Part shown: positions 1 through 13,360 of the stretch, one piece after another
How the letters are laid out: the number at the start of each line of letters is the position of its first letter
Numbering within the stretch: position 1 is the first letter of the stretch
Made by a program: the position numbers and the translations under genes
NCBI GenBank assembly: GCA_002633005.1
Contig: NMRA01000140.1
Location: forward strand, 645,917 to 709,916
Reading direction: 5' to 3'
DNA length: 64,000 bases
From: Phoronis australis
Taxonomy: Eukaryota > Phoronida > Phoronidae
The notes under the pieces: model-generated
What the model was told of the DNA's origin: nothing
Seen by the model: only the letters and a program-made list of their open reading frames with translations
The model's database searches: none

Positions 1-1648
1 CAAATAAGTATTACAAATTTTAGAATTTTGAAAAAAGTGGTTGTTCATGTGAACGCCTTTTCTGTTTGTGATAATTTTGCCCTAGTACCCTTTAAAAGAA
101 CTTATTTTCTTAGCGTTATTCAGCGTTGCTGCCATTTTCCCTCACATTGGAATTTTTCATGTGGCGTTCTGGTATTGCTTCACTCAAGAACATGGTCGTT
201 AATAAATTTACGGCCGCCGTGGTAACGTTTAAGTCTTTTACCGCACTCAAGAGCTCTTCTTACCAATTTTCGGGTTCAGACTTCTACTCGTTTCAGTACT
301 TTTTACGTCATACTTAATGTTCAGGAAGCAGGGTAGTTTGAGAAAGTAGGAAGTGGTGCAATTTTTAATCAAACACATTTCAAATGAATGGATGACAGGA
401 TTTCAAGCTCTGTGGCGAGCTGAATCTCCTCATTGAGGTATGCATACATGTACATGTATTGAGTAAGTCGATTATTAAATTTTTGTACTTGACGCAATGA
501 CTCTAGGCAGAACAAGTTCGCTTAATGAAACACACATTGACAATCGATATATCTTGGCTGCAACGTTCATACGCGTGGTCGTGAAAAAATAAATGAAATT
601 TAATTTCAATTAAATGTATTTATCAGGGGATATTTCCATACATCCATCATTCTCCAGTTGTTTGTCTCTGTGTATATCGTCCCTGTGACCATCGCATCAG
701 CAAAATATTGTTCCAGATAGAACCTCTTACCGAAGAGCAACAGAAATAAAGTTTTAACTTTTAAAACATCAGAGTGTGCTGATCGCCGTCAACACGTAAT
801 AAATAAACGAAGTTCATCGCCCGCTCAAGAACCGAAAATCAAACAGATGATAACATCCAATTTGCTAAAATCGTTTTACTCTGCAGACAAGTTTACAGAT
901 TAGAGGGAAAAAGGGTTTAGCGAAGTTTTGGGTTTTCATGAAAGGTATCGCCTCTCAAGGACAGGTCCTCCACAGTGTTACAAAAATTGCCTCTGCTAAA
1001 TGATGGGCAATGAATGGCTTTATGGCATAGCGTTCCACTGGTAAAGTAAAGCACTCATGGCTGATACCACAGCATAACTTCTGAAACTATATCTTCTTCG
1101 AGTAGAAAAAAGTAACATGGAATCCTAATGAGAAAGTCCGCGCGTCTCGAAACACTGAATCCGTTTTATAAAAAAGTGAGAACAGAGTTTTAGCTGAACA
1201 ATGCTTACCCTCTGACTGAGCGCCCCTATACTGAAAAGTGGCCCTGTGGAAACACGATGACCGACACACAGAATTCCGTGTATCGGCGTCATGCGCACGA
1301 CTTGGTCGGAAGTATAAACACATCAATATTTTGGGATTACTTTCGAATTTGATTTAAGAGTCCTCCGAAATGGAGGAACCGGCTATCGTAAGTCGCACTA
1401 TATTTAAATGGCATATAACAGTCACTTGAACTTGGGCTGAAAATGGGTTTTGGCCCACGGTTTCGTTTTTTTCCTTGTTCTTTTTTCTCAGAGTAGCATG
1501 CATTACAAACATATCCAAAAACGTGTCGTGCTATCACCAAATGTGACGTAAAAACTTCAAGTCATAACCTCAGTTGGACAGAAGATAGAAATGCTTTTGT
1601 GTTACATTTGACTTTTTCACTCATGAAATTGTGTATCCGAGGGTAAAT
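1..1648. other. gene-free stretch
   Basis: I see no coding exon, RNA gene or clear repeat boundary here. Open frames are short (under 80 codons) and match no family I know. The base composition is AT-rich like the rest of the window. Confidence 0.6.
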
Positions 1649-1886
1649 CAGAGGCGGATCTACAGGGGGGGGTTCAGGGGGTTTAAACCCCACCCCTCGG
1701 GACAGGATCAAAAATAAAAACTGGAAAAAAATCGCCAGAAAAACGAAATTAGCTACTGAAAATCCCCAAAAATCTTACACGGGAGGAGGGAAACCCTCTC
1801 GCGACCTTCCTTCTCCTCGGCGCTACGCGCCTCGGATTCTTTCGAATACTAAACCCCCCCTTACTGAAATCGTAGATCTGCCACTG
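1649..1886. mobile_element. MITE of the CAGTGGCGGATC family, 238 bp
   Basis: The left end CAGAGGCGGATCTAC and the reverse complement of the right end, CAGTGGCAGATCTAC, differ at two positions. The ends are flanked by TAAAT on both sides, a 5-bp target duplication. The inside is C/G-rich with no open frame. Other members of the same terminal type lie near 9.2, 40.1, 50.6 and 54.6 kb. This is a non-autonomous DNA element; the superfamily is not established. Confidence 0.75.
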
Positions 1887-4800
1887 TAAATAACGGTAAA
1901 ACTTACTCATACATATTTATTGGTCCCTTAGAAATGTGTTCTGTTTAAATTAAGTAACTTTGGGTATTACCGTATTGCAGCGCCATTAGACCCATAGCGC
2001 ATGCGACTGTGCGTCAACCACTTGGGTGAAAAAGGACACGAAAAGGCATGATTTTTTTGGATATAGACTAGCACTGGTTTTCCCCTGTTGGACACAAATT
2101 TGTTTCAGCATTAAGAAATTTCAGATATTAACAATTATAAGGAGTGTTTTACGATACTCGTGCTATTCAACGCTATTCAAGTTAAGAGAATACCAAACCC
2201 TGTTTTGGCCTGTTAACAGGTACTAAAACAACTTTGCCATCCAGTTCTCTTGAACAAAATAATGCTCTGTAACCCTCGGCAGCCCTAATACATTTGGACG
2301 AAATTTTGAAAACTCATTTCAAAGTCTGCCAAACGGACAAGCATGACCTACGCTTTTTGCGAAATACAGGACAACTGTGGGAAAAAACACTCACCAAAGG
2401 CCATGATGATGTCCAGTCTGTGACACAGGGAATATGACTTATTAGTTGATTTTTGCCTTTAAGTTGTAAGATTGACGCCAATGATGCATTAGCAGGTGAG
2501 AGAACGAGGATTGGTTGAAATCATCAAAACAGGACTGAGTACGCTTCTAAGTTGTATTTTCAATAAAATGTTGTTCACGAAAAGTAATTTTTAAAAATAA
2601 AACGGATGCACCTATATACGAATGGGCCTATGTAGGGGACAGTACCTGGGCCAGTATGCTGCGGACCACTTGGCAAAACAGATCTCAAAAAGGCAGTATT
2701 TCGTATATGGGCCCATGGGCCTAAAGGCTAAAAGATAACCGAAAAAATGGCTGAAATCCGCGTTTTTTGGTACCGTTAATCGTTCCAGTCTTATCCATTT
2801 CGCGTTCCAACCTTAGAATATTTTAAATTCTGACAAGTCTGCTAATGAATTTAATTTCAAATCTATTAAATAATTTGTCTAAGCATTGACTTGAACGACA
2901 TCACTAATTACTCAGCTGGTATTCTATTTCATTCCTGTGATTGGCTATCCGATGAGCAGCATGTAATTAGGAACTTTATTCACACTTGGACAAGTTAATC
3001 AATATTAGTTTATTAAAACACCTAATCACCTCTCCAGGTATGCTTGATCAATATCTGCAATGTAGTAACAGTTAGGATTTAAAGAAATGTATAATTTTCA
3101 TAAAACGAAATTGCGTTCAGTCAATACGCCTTCATGTTCGATACGATTTAACACAATTTCGTTTGTTTTAATCAATAACACAGAATGGGTCTAAATTACG
3201 AACATTTCGTAAATATTGCAACTGTGCATCTATTTGCTTTTTCACTAACCGGATGCCAACTTTCTAAGTAATTATTACAGAGGGGTTTATATTGGTGCAC
3301 CAACAAGCATTCCAAAGTTAAACCTAAATTTCTTATCAAGTTCTCTTGATTTTGAAAAAAAAATTATCTCATGTTAAAAGAGCATGACGTGGGAATACAT
3401 TTTCACTATAACAGCTTGTTGTAGCCTCTGCAAAGTGGAGCCCAACTGAGCAATTAATGGAAATCAGTCATAATATTTACCCACAGTTCACCAAAGGTAA
3501 CAATATCAGCGCAGTATTCTTCAGATCTAGCGTCTTCTTTAGGGTCATTCGACGTAAGTGATATCTTTACAAGTTGTTGAACTCCTATTACATGTGTTTG
3601 ATTGACCGCACGATGTCTGTTAAGGTTGATGGCGTTATGTCCACTGAAAGCATCAATGCTGCGGTTCCACAACGATGTGAGCTTGGTCCATGCTATTTTT
3701 AATTTCCATCAATGACGTCATAGATACACTGATATGCTGATGCCGGACGCCTCAGCTTTTTATTCTTTTCCAGGACTTTGCCAGAAGTCTCCGGCCAACT
3801 CCGGTCCGATCTTGACCGTCTTTTTCAATGGTCCACGAGGTGGAGGATGTCCTTCAAAATGTTGGGATAAATTTTTGTTCAAAGTGTCGGTGTTGCAATG
3901 GTCCAATTATTATGCTTGCCCTTAGACGGCACGTTGCTGTTAATTAAGATTATGTAAGATCCTAGAAAAATGGCAAAATTTAGCTAACATTGGAACATTT
4001 CTCAGGCCGATCGGACTCAGAGGAAGCTGACAGTTAGTTTGATTTATGGACTGTTCTCCAAAACGTTGCTTTGGAAGTATTCCATTTTTGCATGTGGGGC
4101 TTCGATTTTTATAAGAGATTCAAAGGTAGCATAAAACGAAAGAGAAACGATAACTGAAAAAAAAAAATTAACAGCGTTTTGGAGACTTTATCTTGGACAT
4201 CTATATCAAACAAAAATTTGTTTATGTTATTGACAACGTCGTTTGGCTATGAATATACCTTAATTTTTTACCCAAGCAGTTGCAGATTGATAGAAAGTCA
4301 AAAATCCACTTTTACACACTTTCTTGTTTTAGAAAATATACAGTTTTACTGAGTTCAACTTTTTAGTTTTGTTAAATACCCAGCCTTTCCCATAACGTCA
4401 TACAGAACCTTAAACAGTTTCACAAACAGTTTGGCTTCACCATAATAAATTGACTTTCGATACCCATTGTATCTTTTTAGCAAAGTGCAAAAGCTTTTAA
4501 ATCCTTTGTCCAAGAAAGTGCTTGGACATCCTATTGAAGTCATAATCTTTTATTTCGCCACACTTCAGTTCTGCCGACATTGTCTTTAACAGTGCCAACA
4601 CTAGCACAAGTCTCTTGTTTTTACAGTACCTCCAGTATCAACCTACACTGGCAACTTCCGGCGCAATAAATTGCTATTATATAACAAATCTATAAGATCG
4701 AGCTGGATGTTCCGCTATCACTAGGAAGCAACTATGGTTACAAGGTTCTTCACGATAGAAGCAATCAATCTAATTTAGCCCTTTTTAACTCCTATGAAGG

Positions 4801-6522
4801 AACACAAAACCCGGCATGCGCATGTGCTGAATTTGTCATTCCGCAAAATTTTCCTCGCTAATTCCGTAAATCTCAACATATTTAACGTAGCATTTTGACC
4901 TGTTTAGCTGTCGAGGTTGAATTCTTAACCGAAGCGTTTTAACGATTTTAAAAAACATTACCACGCTCATATGATTCTGAATTGTTGCCGAATGAACCCG
5001 GCGGCAACTCAAGTCCCAGGCAATGTGTATATTCGCCATTTTGGAATTCACAATTTTAGTGTTAGCCAATCCCAGTAAATTCTGAAGGGTTTTCTCGAGT
5101 CGTAGGAGGTCTCGATGTTCTTGTTGGTAACGGAAGCAGAAACCTATGAGACCGAGATTACAAAACCTAAAGCTTGATTTTGGTTTTCAGCAAGCTAAAC
5201 AAGGTGAAACAAGTTTTAATATCCATCCTTATGGCTAAATTTGACATCCAATATTAAAATTGCTCGATCTTTGTAGTCTCTTAAGATCAAATGTAAAGAG
5301 AAGTCAGTTTCCAATTTCATAACTGTTCTACCTTCAACAAAATTGCTAACTTTTGGAAAAAATGTTCAATATGATTTGGTACGTGCTGGCCTCCTCCTAA
5401 ACTTTCAAACGTTTCAACACAATTTTAAATACGCAACAAACGTCTGTGGATGAGACACCCGAAATAAATTGATTTATTTCGTCTTAAAGTACCCCCATCA
5501 ACTGTAGATCAGAAACTTTGTATACGATGTCATAGTTTGTTCTTTGGTAGTGTAATTTGTTCATTGTTTGATGTTCATTTGCCTTTTTTATTGATTTGTT
5601 TTTGTTCTGGCGTGTGTCGATATTATAATTTCTAAATGTCTGATTTTGTGTCATATGCGTATACTTGGATGTAATGATTCAGTTTGCGGGTAAATTATGA
5701 ACCGGTTTTACAGATATATAATAAACGTTTCCGGTTTGTTCTTGTAAAAGTCGTCAAAACAATCAATTGTGCCTGTTAAACAAACTAAAAGTGGTCACCG
5801 CTTGGAACTGTGCGCTATGGACATTTTGTCCGATTTACTTTATCTCGTAGGCAAATTTAGAGGGGTTCTGGTGGCCAACCGTCCCACAGACAACAAAAAC
5901 GTCATCGGCATGTCGTCTTAGGGTTTGCACGGGCATTTTGCTTTGGAAAATTGTGATCAAGCACCCTTGACGACATCTAGATCCAACTATGTGAGTTTAC
6001 GCAGTGGCCGACTGACCCCCACAGTTTTGGCAATCACAGATCGGGCAAGACAGGGACTGCGAATTGAATGCCGACAACAACGATTTTTTTCATTTTGTAT
6101 CTGTCCTCAACTATAAATTTGAGTAAAAGTACGATTTATATCTCAATCTGTCATTGACAACGTGTTTCTCCTCGATGAGTCCGTTCACAATGCTTAGTTA
6201 ACGTCTGTCCAAATACTTATCGACAGTTCTCGTTGTCCGACTTCGACTGACTCTTCCAACCTCGGCATCCCTCATCATGTATTCCGTCCTAGCCTAAGTT
6301 GGCACAAGTGACATCCTGGGACAGTGTCAAAAGTGAATGCTCAATTCGTACTCATTTCCGTCCAGTCGGTGTAGTGACTGAAACGCGCCAGTCAATATCG
6401 GTCATTGCGCAAAAAGTTCAAAGACGCCACCTTTCGTTCGTGCGGCTCACTGTTCCTTTCAACGACCGAGAAGGGAACCGGAAACGACACAAATTATAAA
6501 TACAGTTACCCATTCCGTATAC
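1887..6522. other. gene-free stretch with old repeats
   Basis: No gene is recognised. The stretch includes one copy of an old dispersed repeat at about 3960-4350. A segment at about 5100-5210 (a GGTAACGG motif in similar context) loosely resembles sequence near 15,570-15,660 and 24,690-24,760, but I could not define its ends. All ORFs here are under 90 codons with no family signature. Confidence 0.5.
3960..4350 (+). repeat. dispersed repeat family R1, copy 1
   Basis: This segment aligns along its length, with many differences, to 20,480-20,910 and to the reverse complement of 11,360-11,830. Landmarks in order are a GGCCGATCGGACTCA-like block, a GATTTTTAT block, a block reading like GAGATTTCATCTTGAG, and a final AGAAAATATA block. 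A partial fourth copy lies at 47,950-48,110. The copies are old and diverged. No terminal repeats or coding content were found, so the class is unknown. Confidence 0.6.
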
Positions 6523-6526
6523 TTAA

Positions 6527-8125
6527 AGGAGAATGCCACCCAAAAAACAACCTAATTTGTATCAATTTAGATCGAGAAGTTCAACTCCATAACGACACAC
6601 AATGCAGTTCACAGCACGGGTTACTGGTGTCAGCTTATCGCGCTTGAAGTCATCGTTTAACACCAATAAATCATCAAACTTCGATTTAAAACTCTTAAAA
6701 ATACACCGAGTTCTTATAAAAACGTGTTGCTTTATTTCGCTCTTACGGATTTATTGGTATTTGGACACGCCGTTGCCTACAAAGTTTGGCAGGCCAATAA
6801 GGTCCGTAGCAGGAGTTTGGGGTGTGTTCGGAGACAATTTCGAAGTATTTTCCGTGAGATACAGACATGAGAACCTAGATCTGTGTTGTTTAGACTTGTG
6901 ATTTTTTGAGTTCTAAACACAAAACGCTTGTTATCCTGGCCAGTGGCTGGGAGCCCGATCACGCCCGTCGATCGCGGCCGGCCGGATTTACTCGTCACAG
7001 TAATCACGGCCAGTGGCTCGGAAACTGAGTCAGATATCACGAACATAAACCAGCCAAAGTTCAGTGGAAACTAAACTTCCAGTCAAGGAAATACTATAAT
7101 AGTGAGCCAAAGTAATGTGCACGTGATTATGTTGGTGAATTAGCCACGGAACTGCAAATCTACTTACTCGTACGTCGGGAGCCGCGAATTCAGGTTCCGC
7201 TTTGGCCACAGCACCGTCAGGGCAGAAGTTGTACATTGACAATCATTATTTGAGTATTGTAAATGTAAATAAAGATTCCCCTAACACCTGGCCGTGGAAT
7301 GGAAATCGAGTTGTTTCACAACAGTTTCTGCCAGCAAACACTAAATTAGCATGAGCTCACATGGCCTCGGTGTCCCGTCAATTAGTTTTATTGCACCTAA
7401 AGCCGGTAACGCAATGATTTAATCATTGCTGGCTTCCCAAATCATTTGCACTCACGACCACTCCAAAGGCATTACAAATCGCATCTAATGAGGCAGACTT
7501 TGTTACAGTTTTATATAAGTATTGGTTATTGAGAATAATTTATTTTGAAACAGAACGCTCAGTAATAAACGCCAATATGGCAACTCGCAATCCCGACTTA
7601 GGACGAGATAGAGCTCATCAGGTGGATCGTTAAGTTTTACAGGCTATCAATTTGAACAGGAATACAGTGATGAAAAAATACTAGAGAGGCGCCGTGAACA
7701 AGCTCAGACAACGGAACGTATGGAGTTATTTGGTAAGCCGGCATTCGGGAGGCACTGTCGACGTTTGCAGGCCAGACACTAGATGTTTCACGGCCTCATA
7801 CTTGCTATTTACAGCCATCATTTCATTCTTCACTACTATGAGCCACTTCATAAGCATTTCGGACTCTCGAAGAAGTAAAAAAAAAAACGATATACCCGCT
7901 TTTCTCGTAGCTGCTTAGTTCGAACAAGCGGGAACGATGCACCGCAGCATAGCGGCATTCACTCTGCATATGAACCACTGACGTCGCTAACGTCGTTTCT
8001 CACTTTCCTCACAGGTTATCGCGACACCTCTTGGCAAGGTAAGACCGACCATATGCGAGGCGATGTAGATATAGACCGATTAAGACGGCAAACAAAAAAC
8101 TAATTAAATCGGGTGGCATTCTCCT
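6527..8125. mobile_element. 1.6-kb non-autonomous element with TTAA target duplication
   Basis: A perfect 15-bp inverted repeat, AGGAGAATGCCACCC, stands at 6527-6541 and in reverse complement at 8111-8125. Each copy is flanked outside by TTAA (6523-6526 and 8126-8129). A TTAA target is typical of piggyBac, Kolobok and Sola3 elements; which one applies here is not shown. Internal ORFs are short (up to 99 codons) and unrecognised, so it is either a deletion derivative or a large MITE. The inner sequence next to the two repeats does not match beyond the 15 bp. Confidence 0.75.
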
Positions 8126-8129
8126 TTAA

Positions 8130-9151
8130 GGTGGCACTGAACAGTTAGGCTGTAGCCACAGGGCATTTAAATACAAGGCGTGTGTCAAGTTTGGCGAAAG
8201 GTTTGAGGAATTTGTTGAAAAAAATGCCAGGAAACTGAGTACTTGTGTTTTTTAATGAGAAAAGCCAAGTTTTTCATCCGCGACCCACTTTCCATGCAAA
8301 ATGGTGGCTGTCGCTTGCTTTCAACCCCTGATGCCTGCTGACTGAGAAAACGGGTGCGATTTCAGGTGGCTTTCAGACAGCTGGTAAGGGGCATACTATG
8401 ACCACATTTTTAGAATTTAGAGAGAACGAGCATTCTCAATCAGTTGTCAGATTTTTTCTAGAACTCGCAGGAAACTAGTAAATTAGAGGAGAAAACTGAC
8501 ATTTTTTTGTTTTTGGCCCTATTTTGTGTGCCCGTATTTTTTCCGATGTGAATAAGCCGATTAAAAATCTGTAGCAGAATTAAGTTTCAGTTATCATGAG
8601 TAGTAATTTTAAGTTGGGAACGCCAAAAAACCTTTTGTTTTTTCAGACTCTCGATAAAAACGTGAGATAAGAACTCGTCTCCACTTGGGTGTGTGTCGGC
8701 AGCCGAAACCCTACAATAACTGTAGTGTGCCTCGTAATGCACTCATGAAACCACAAAATCACGAAGGTATTCGAGAGATATCGCCTTGCATTGCAGGCAA
8801 AATTTGTAATCACACTAACTTTACTCGCGGGGTTAAAGCACAGCCCTGGGTTTATGGAATCGGTAGACTGCAAGACATTAGCTTGTATTTGCACCGAAGA
8901 ATCACTTATGGAACGGATACTGAATGGATTCCCACAAATCAAAACTTCAATCTCACCAGTTACTTCAGTACTCGCAATTTGTCCCCAAGGAAGGCGAAAT
9001 ACACTGTATACTCAATACGTTACTTTCCGTTTACTATTTTCTTTGTTTGACCTGATTGACTAAAAGCCATAAGCATGTACGTGCCTTCTGTTAAAAGACT
9101 TACTTTTGATTTAGGCTGTTTCCCAAAATAGCTGGGAAAGTTATCTTTACT
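8130..9151. other. gene-free stretch
   Basis: Open frames of about 90-120 codons overlap on both strands at 8643-9063. None shows a recognisable domain, and they overlap in three frames, which is what chance gives. I call no gene. Confidence 0.5.
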
Positions 9152-9290
9152 CAGGCTGGGGCAGATCCAGGATTTTTTAAAAGGGGCGGGGGGTCGGATC
9201 AAGGGTCGAAGTCTAGATTTGATATCTGCTCTAAAATCAAGGGAAAAAAGTGGGTCTAGTCCCCTGTGACCCCCCTGGATCCACCTATGT
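9152..9290. mobile_element. diverged MITE of the CAGTGGCGGATC type
   Basis: The left end reads CAGGCTGGGGCAGATCCAGG. The reverse complement of the right end reads CTGACATAGGTGGATCCAGG. The two share the GATCCAGG core with several mismatches outside it. The interior has G/C runs like the other members of this family. I see no clear target duplication, so the exact ends are uncertain. Confidence 0.45.
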
Positions 9291-9652
9291 CAGATTAAAA
9301 GGGATTTTTAGACTTGGGAAGATCCGATTATTCGTTGTTGCTCGAGGCTGTGTCTATAAATTATCATTTCACTTTTTCTCAAGCCTAGAAATCGCTTTTG
9401 AATAACGGACATTTTGAAACTAGCGATAAGTGGTCAAAATCAAAAGTTATTTTTAACAAAAGGTCGCTTAATAATAGCAGCTTTAAGTTAGATAATGCGC
9501 AGGATAATTAAGCAATGACGTGCTCAAATGACAATTAACGTCATCTGCAGGACAATTTGCTATTGCAATTGACAAAGCAATTTGTAAAACACGAGTTGTT
9601 TACGTTTTCATCTGTTCTGTCGAACTCCTGAATACTAATCAATCATGGACGC

Positions 9653-10061
9653 CAGTGCCCGGTTGCATGAAACAGTCCCAAATAGGGACTCAACTAAGTT
9701 TTCTAAATCTTTTGAGTATTTTTTCGTACTTACAGATGTAATATTGTTTCTATAATTTTATCTTTATTATGAGCTCGTCTTTGGCCAATGACATTTCCAA
9801 ATAATATGTCTAAAAACAGAGCTCTTAAGTCAGTCAAAATAATTAGGGACTTAGTCCTTAAATTAGGGGCCTTGCATGAATAATAGTAAATCAACGTTGA
9901 GTTAATTATCGCTTTGTATCACAGCCAAAATAAAGTTAGTAAGAAGACTCGAACAGCATAAGAACCGACAACCAATGTTGTCAAAAGCCCACAAATAGGC
10001 AGTATATTTAGGGAACTCTGTTGAGTCCCTATTTAGTACAGTTTCATGCAACCGGGTACTG
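9653..10061. mobile_element. 409-bp MITE with ~45-bp terminal inverted repeats
   Basis: The left arm begins CAGTGCCCGGTTGCATGAAA. The reverse complement of the right arm begins CAGTACCCGGTTGCATGAAA. Both continue into an AAATAGGGACTCAAC block. Arms of about 45 bp with few mismatches flank an AT-rich centre that lacks any ORF. A related partial end (GGTTGCATG) occurs near 10,857. No convincing target duplication is visible, so the superfamily is open. Confidence 0.75.
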
Positions 10062-12899
10062 AGCCCCTGTAAGATTACTTATTCACACTCCAAACACAGG
10101 GCTTCTTTAAGGTTATTTAGGACCTTATAGACTTGTCAAATGTTGCCGTGTGAATATACGAAAGAATGTAATGGTATTGTAATCTTTATTTTTGTTCCGT
10201 GGCCCAAATGTGGCCCATGAACACAGCGAAAATAAAGTCCGCACACCTCTCAATACCATACAAAACTTGTTCGAATCTTGTCTGCAAAGAACAAGAAACA
10301 CAAAATTAATAAAATGGCTGACACGGGGCGTGGCCAACACAAGACACACAGAAAAAACAGACCATGGAAACAAATTATACACAAAAATTACAGCAAATTA
10401 AAGGCATACACAAAAGGTACCTCGATTGGCGTACATGAAGTAATATCCCACTCGACCTTATTCCGCGTATCGACCTCGGCCGAATTTGTATTTATCCCAT
10501 ACCTAAGTTTCTTACATTTTTGAACAGATTTTTCAAATACTTCACCCAGACTGTTTACATGGCGGTTCACATCCTATATGCATGTACTTGCGCGTTGCAA
10601 GTTTTTTCTTGAAAATGAAACAGTTTTAAAAGTAACGATTTATTTCTTGAAAAAAGGTAGTAAAAATGAAAACAACGGCAACTGAGCAGTGAACTTGTAA
10701 CATCTCCTGGAAATAGTTAAAAAACAACAATTTTTTATATTTTAATTTCCTAGGAATCGGCGCCTGAGTTGCAGACGATATAGTATTCAGCAAATGAAAA
10801 CTGAGAGAAAGTGTCTTATAATTAACAGCTTTGTTCCAGATTTTACGTTTAGGGCCTGGTTGCATGTCGAGTGTTAGTTACACTGTTGAAACTGTATTAC
10901 TTTAAACTATATTCGGAAAGTTTGATGATAGAACCGGCTAAAGAATCGAGTCGACATTGACCTACCTTTTGAACTTTCCATGTCAGAGGTCGCTGTTGAA
11001 GTAGTGCGAGAGGTGAATACGGAAAACTATTACATGGCCGTATTTCCCTCGACAGATTCAACGCGCGTGAAATAAAATAATATTTACACAAATATACAAA
11101 CTAAGAAAAATGAAAATATACAAACTGCGACCAAAACAAAGGGAACAGATAAAGAAAGAAAATACTCACTGGACACACGACAACAGTAAGCGACTTGACG
11201 CTTCAAATGATGCAGAGTGAAAAGGGGAATCAGTGAAACAAAAGGCTAGAAAAGGCCTAGCGGCGAGACAGAAAACTAACACTAAGTAAAAGAAAAAACA
11301 TCACATACAAAATACACAAGGAACAAAGTAACATGCAAATCATCCGCAACATCAAATATCTACAAAACTAAAGATTTTAACTTAGTATTGAAATATACTT
11401 TTTCTGTCTTCTTAAAACCACTTTGAGGTGAATTGGATCAGGCGTAGATGTCTTTTTACAGAAATTTAGCAAAAACGAAAGATACGTACACAACGAAGTA
11501 ACAGTATCCATAACATGGCCAAATTTCGTTCGGCATAAGTACTTAAGATGAAATCTCAAATACGCTGTTAAAATTGTACAAACTATCATTTCGTTTCGTT
11601 TTATGCAACCATTCAGCATTTTCGTAAGAATCATAAAAGTCCTATTTTGATGGCCCCTCATGCAAAAGTGGAAACTTTTGAAACCAATTCCTAACAGTAC
11701 TCTGGGAAACAGTGCGTAAAGCATGGTATCCGAGTCTTCTAATGAATCTGATCAGCCATGTCTGAAATGTGATGATCCAAATTTTGCCAATTTTGGACAT
11801 TTTTACAGGGTCCTGCATAACCTTAACAGCATTACATCTTCGACTGAAATGCGAATCATTGCGAACCTTTTTAGGAATGTCACCAATTTCATTTTTGCAA
11901 TGTTTCACCTCAGATATTCAGTACAATGCGAGATAGATATTTATTAACTACGTTTGCTATGAACAATTTATACTAGTCGATGAGTGAGTAAGCCATTTTA
12001 TTTCTAAAGCACGTTAATAACTTTTAAAAGACTCACTTACGATTCTCAGAAATAAGGAAGTTGCTCCATTTATATCTTCAATTAGTACAAAATGTAAACG
12101 AACCGTTCGAAATAATTGCATTTGTCATGAAAAATCAATGCGATATTCCTTTTTACGAAGGATATTAAGCTCAATGTTTCAGCAAATATGCTGACATCAA
12201 ATATGTTTGATAATGGAACTGGAAATTCTTAATTCAACTCTAAGAGGTCCAAACACTGCTATGATGCAATAAACACTGCTATAAATTTGAAATTATTCCT
12301 GCATTTATTCGAAACCAGGCTGAAGACATAAATTTTCATATTGCATATTTCTATGTTCATTTTTCTGATTAAATAATGGAGCTTCTTCATCAAAAATAAT
12401 TCGAGTGTCTTACGTAAGTGACTTTTTCTTTTCCTTTTTTGTTTTGTGCAAAAATCCTCCAGGCCAGCAACTCTTCCCGGCTGTTGAACCTCGTGACCTT
12501 CAGGCATAACCTGAGATGACGCGTGAGCTCACTTCAGGGCTTCTAGTCCTCTCTCACGGGCGTTCTCATTAAAAGCGTACTTTTCTTACGAGCTGTACTT
12601 CTTTTCTCCTCAACTGCAATTAAGTTCTTATTGACTCAATTCTTTTCTCAGTGATTGTATTTTGCTTCAACGGCCAACGTCAATCTTTGGACTTGTTCCA
12701 TGATTTCCGGTTGCGACTTACTCTACGGTTAGAGGGCTCTTCATTCGCAAACAAACTGAGATGATGGATAGTAAAATTCGAATCTTATACTGTAATCATT
12801 TTGAAAGTTGGCGTACGAGATTTCGTTCGAGACCTCAAATGAAGCCGCCCAGTTCACTCCTTTGCTGGTGCTGTATAGTTAGACTATAGCCGCTGCCAG
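10062..12899. other. gene-free stretch
   Basis: This holds an inverted copy of repeat R1 (11,360-11,830). ORFs of 60-115 codons at 10,125-10,570 and 11,377-11,947 overlap in several frames and match nothing known. I support no gene here. Confidence 0.5.
11360..11830 (-). repeat. dispersed repeat family R1, inverted copy
   Basis: The reverse complement of this segment follows 20,700-20,910 closely: a GAGATTTCATCTT block, then CGAACGAAATTTGG, CATGTTA, CGTTTTTGCTAAATTT and AAAAAGACAT blocks in the same order. It therefore belongs to the same family as the copies at 4.0, 20.5 and 48.0 kb, in opposite orientation. The open frames reported across it are by-products of the repeat and are not called as genes. 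Confidence 0.65.
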
Positions 12900-13360
12900 T
12901 TTGCACCCAGAACTAAAATTCTTGGGCCAGTCCAGGTTTGACTGTAGTTTTGAGGTATGTGTTGCATTTGATGTACGTAGGTTCAGTGAATCTGGTTTGC
13001 TTGTGCATGTTGGGAATCAGAAAACGGCTCCTGGCCAGGACGCTGTTTTCAGTAGAGGCACCGCTTTTTGCAGCATAGATCGTCTAAACGCACTTGAAAG
13101 CATGCACTTAATCTCTTATACGTGTATTTCGAAAAAGTCGAGAAAATTTGTACAGTACAGTTTTTGGAGAGCATATTAATTCACTGGATTTTTGAATTCA
13201 AGAAGACAAGTTTAGGGAAACTATGTTTCTCCAGGTATCCCTCTGTGGCAAGAGAAAATGGAGTCACCGGTTGCTCTTTCGTTTTTCTCGGGCACTTTAG
13301 GAAAATCAAGGAAAGCAGTTTATCAAAAATCACAGGCAAATCTAATTTAGCTCACTTTCA
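12900..13360 (+). repeat. diverged relative of the 40-41 kb / 51 kb repeat
   Basis: Bases about 13,080-13,330 parallel 41,010-41,250 and 51,430-51,670. The shared order is a CGTC-AAACGCACTTGAAA block, a TCGAGAAA-TTTGTA block, a GGATTTTT-AATTCA block and a TTTTTCTCG block. Bases about 12,930-13,010 instead match the reverse complement of about 39,860-39,920. This is therefore an older, rearranged member of the repeat contained in the segmental duplication. The 134-codon ORF at 13,122-13,526 lies mostly in this repeat and is not called as a gene. Confidence 0.55.

Noticed and set aside
8643-9063. Three overlapping frames of 90-121 codons
   Set aside because: They overlap on both strands with no domain, splice context or codon pattern.
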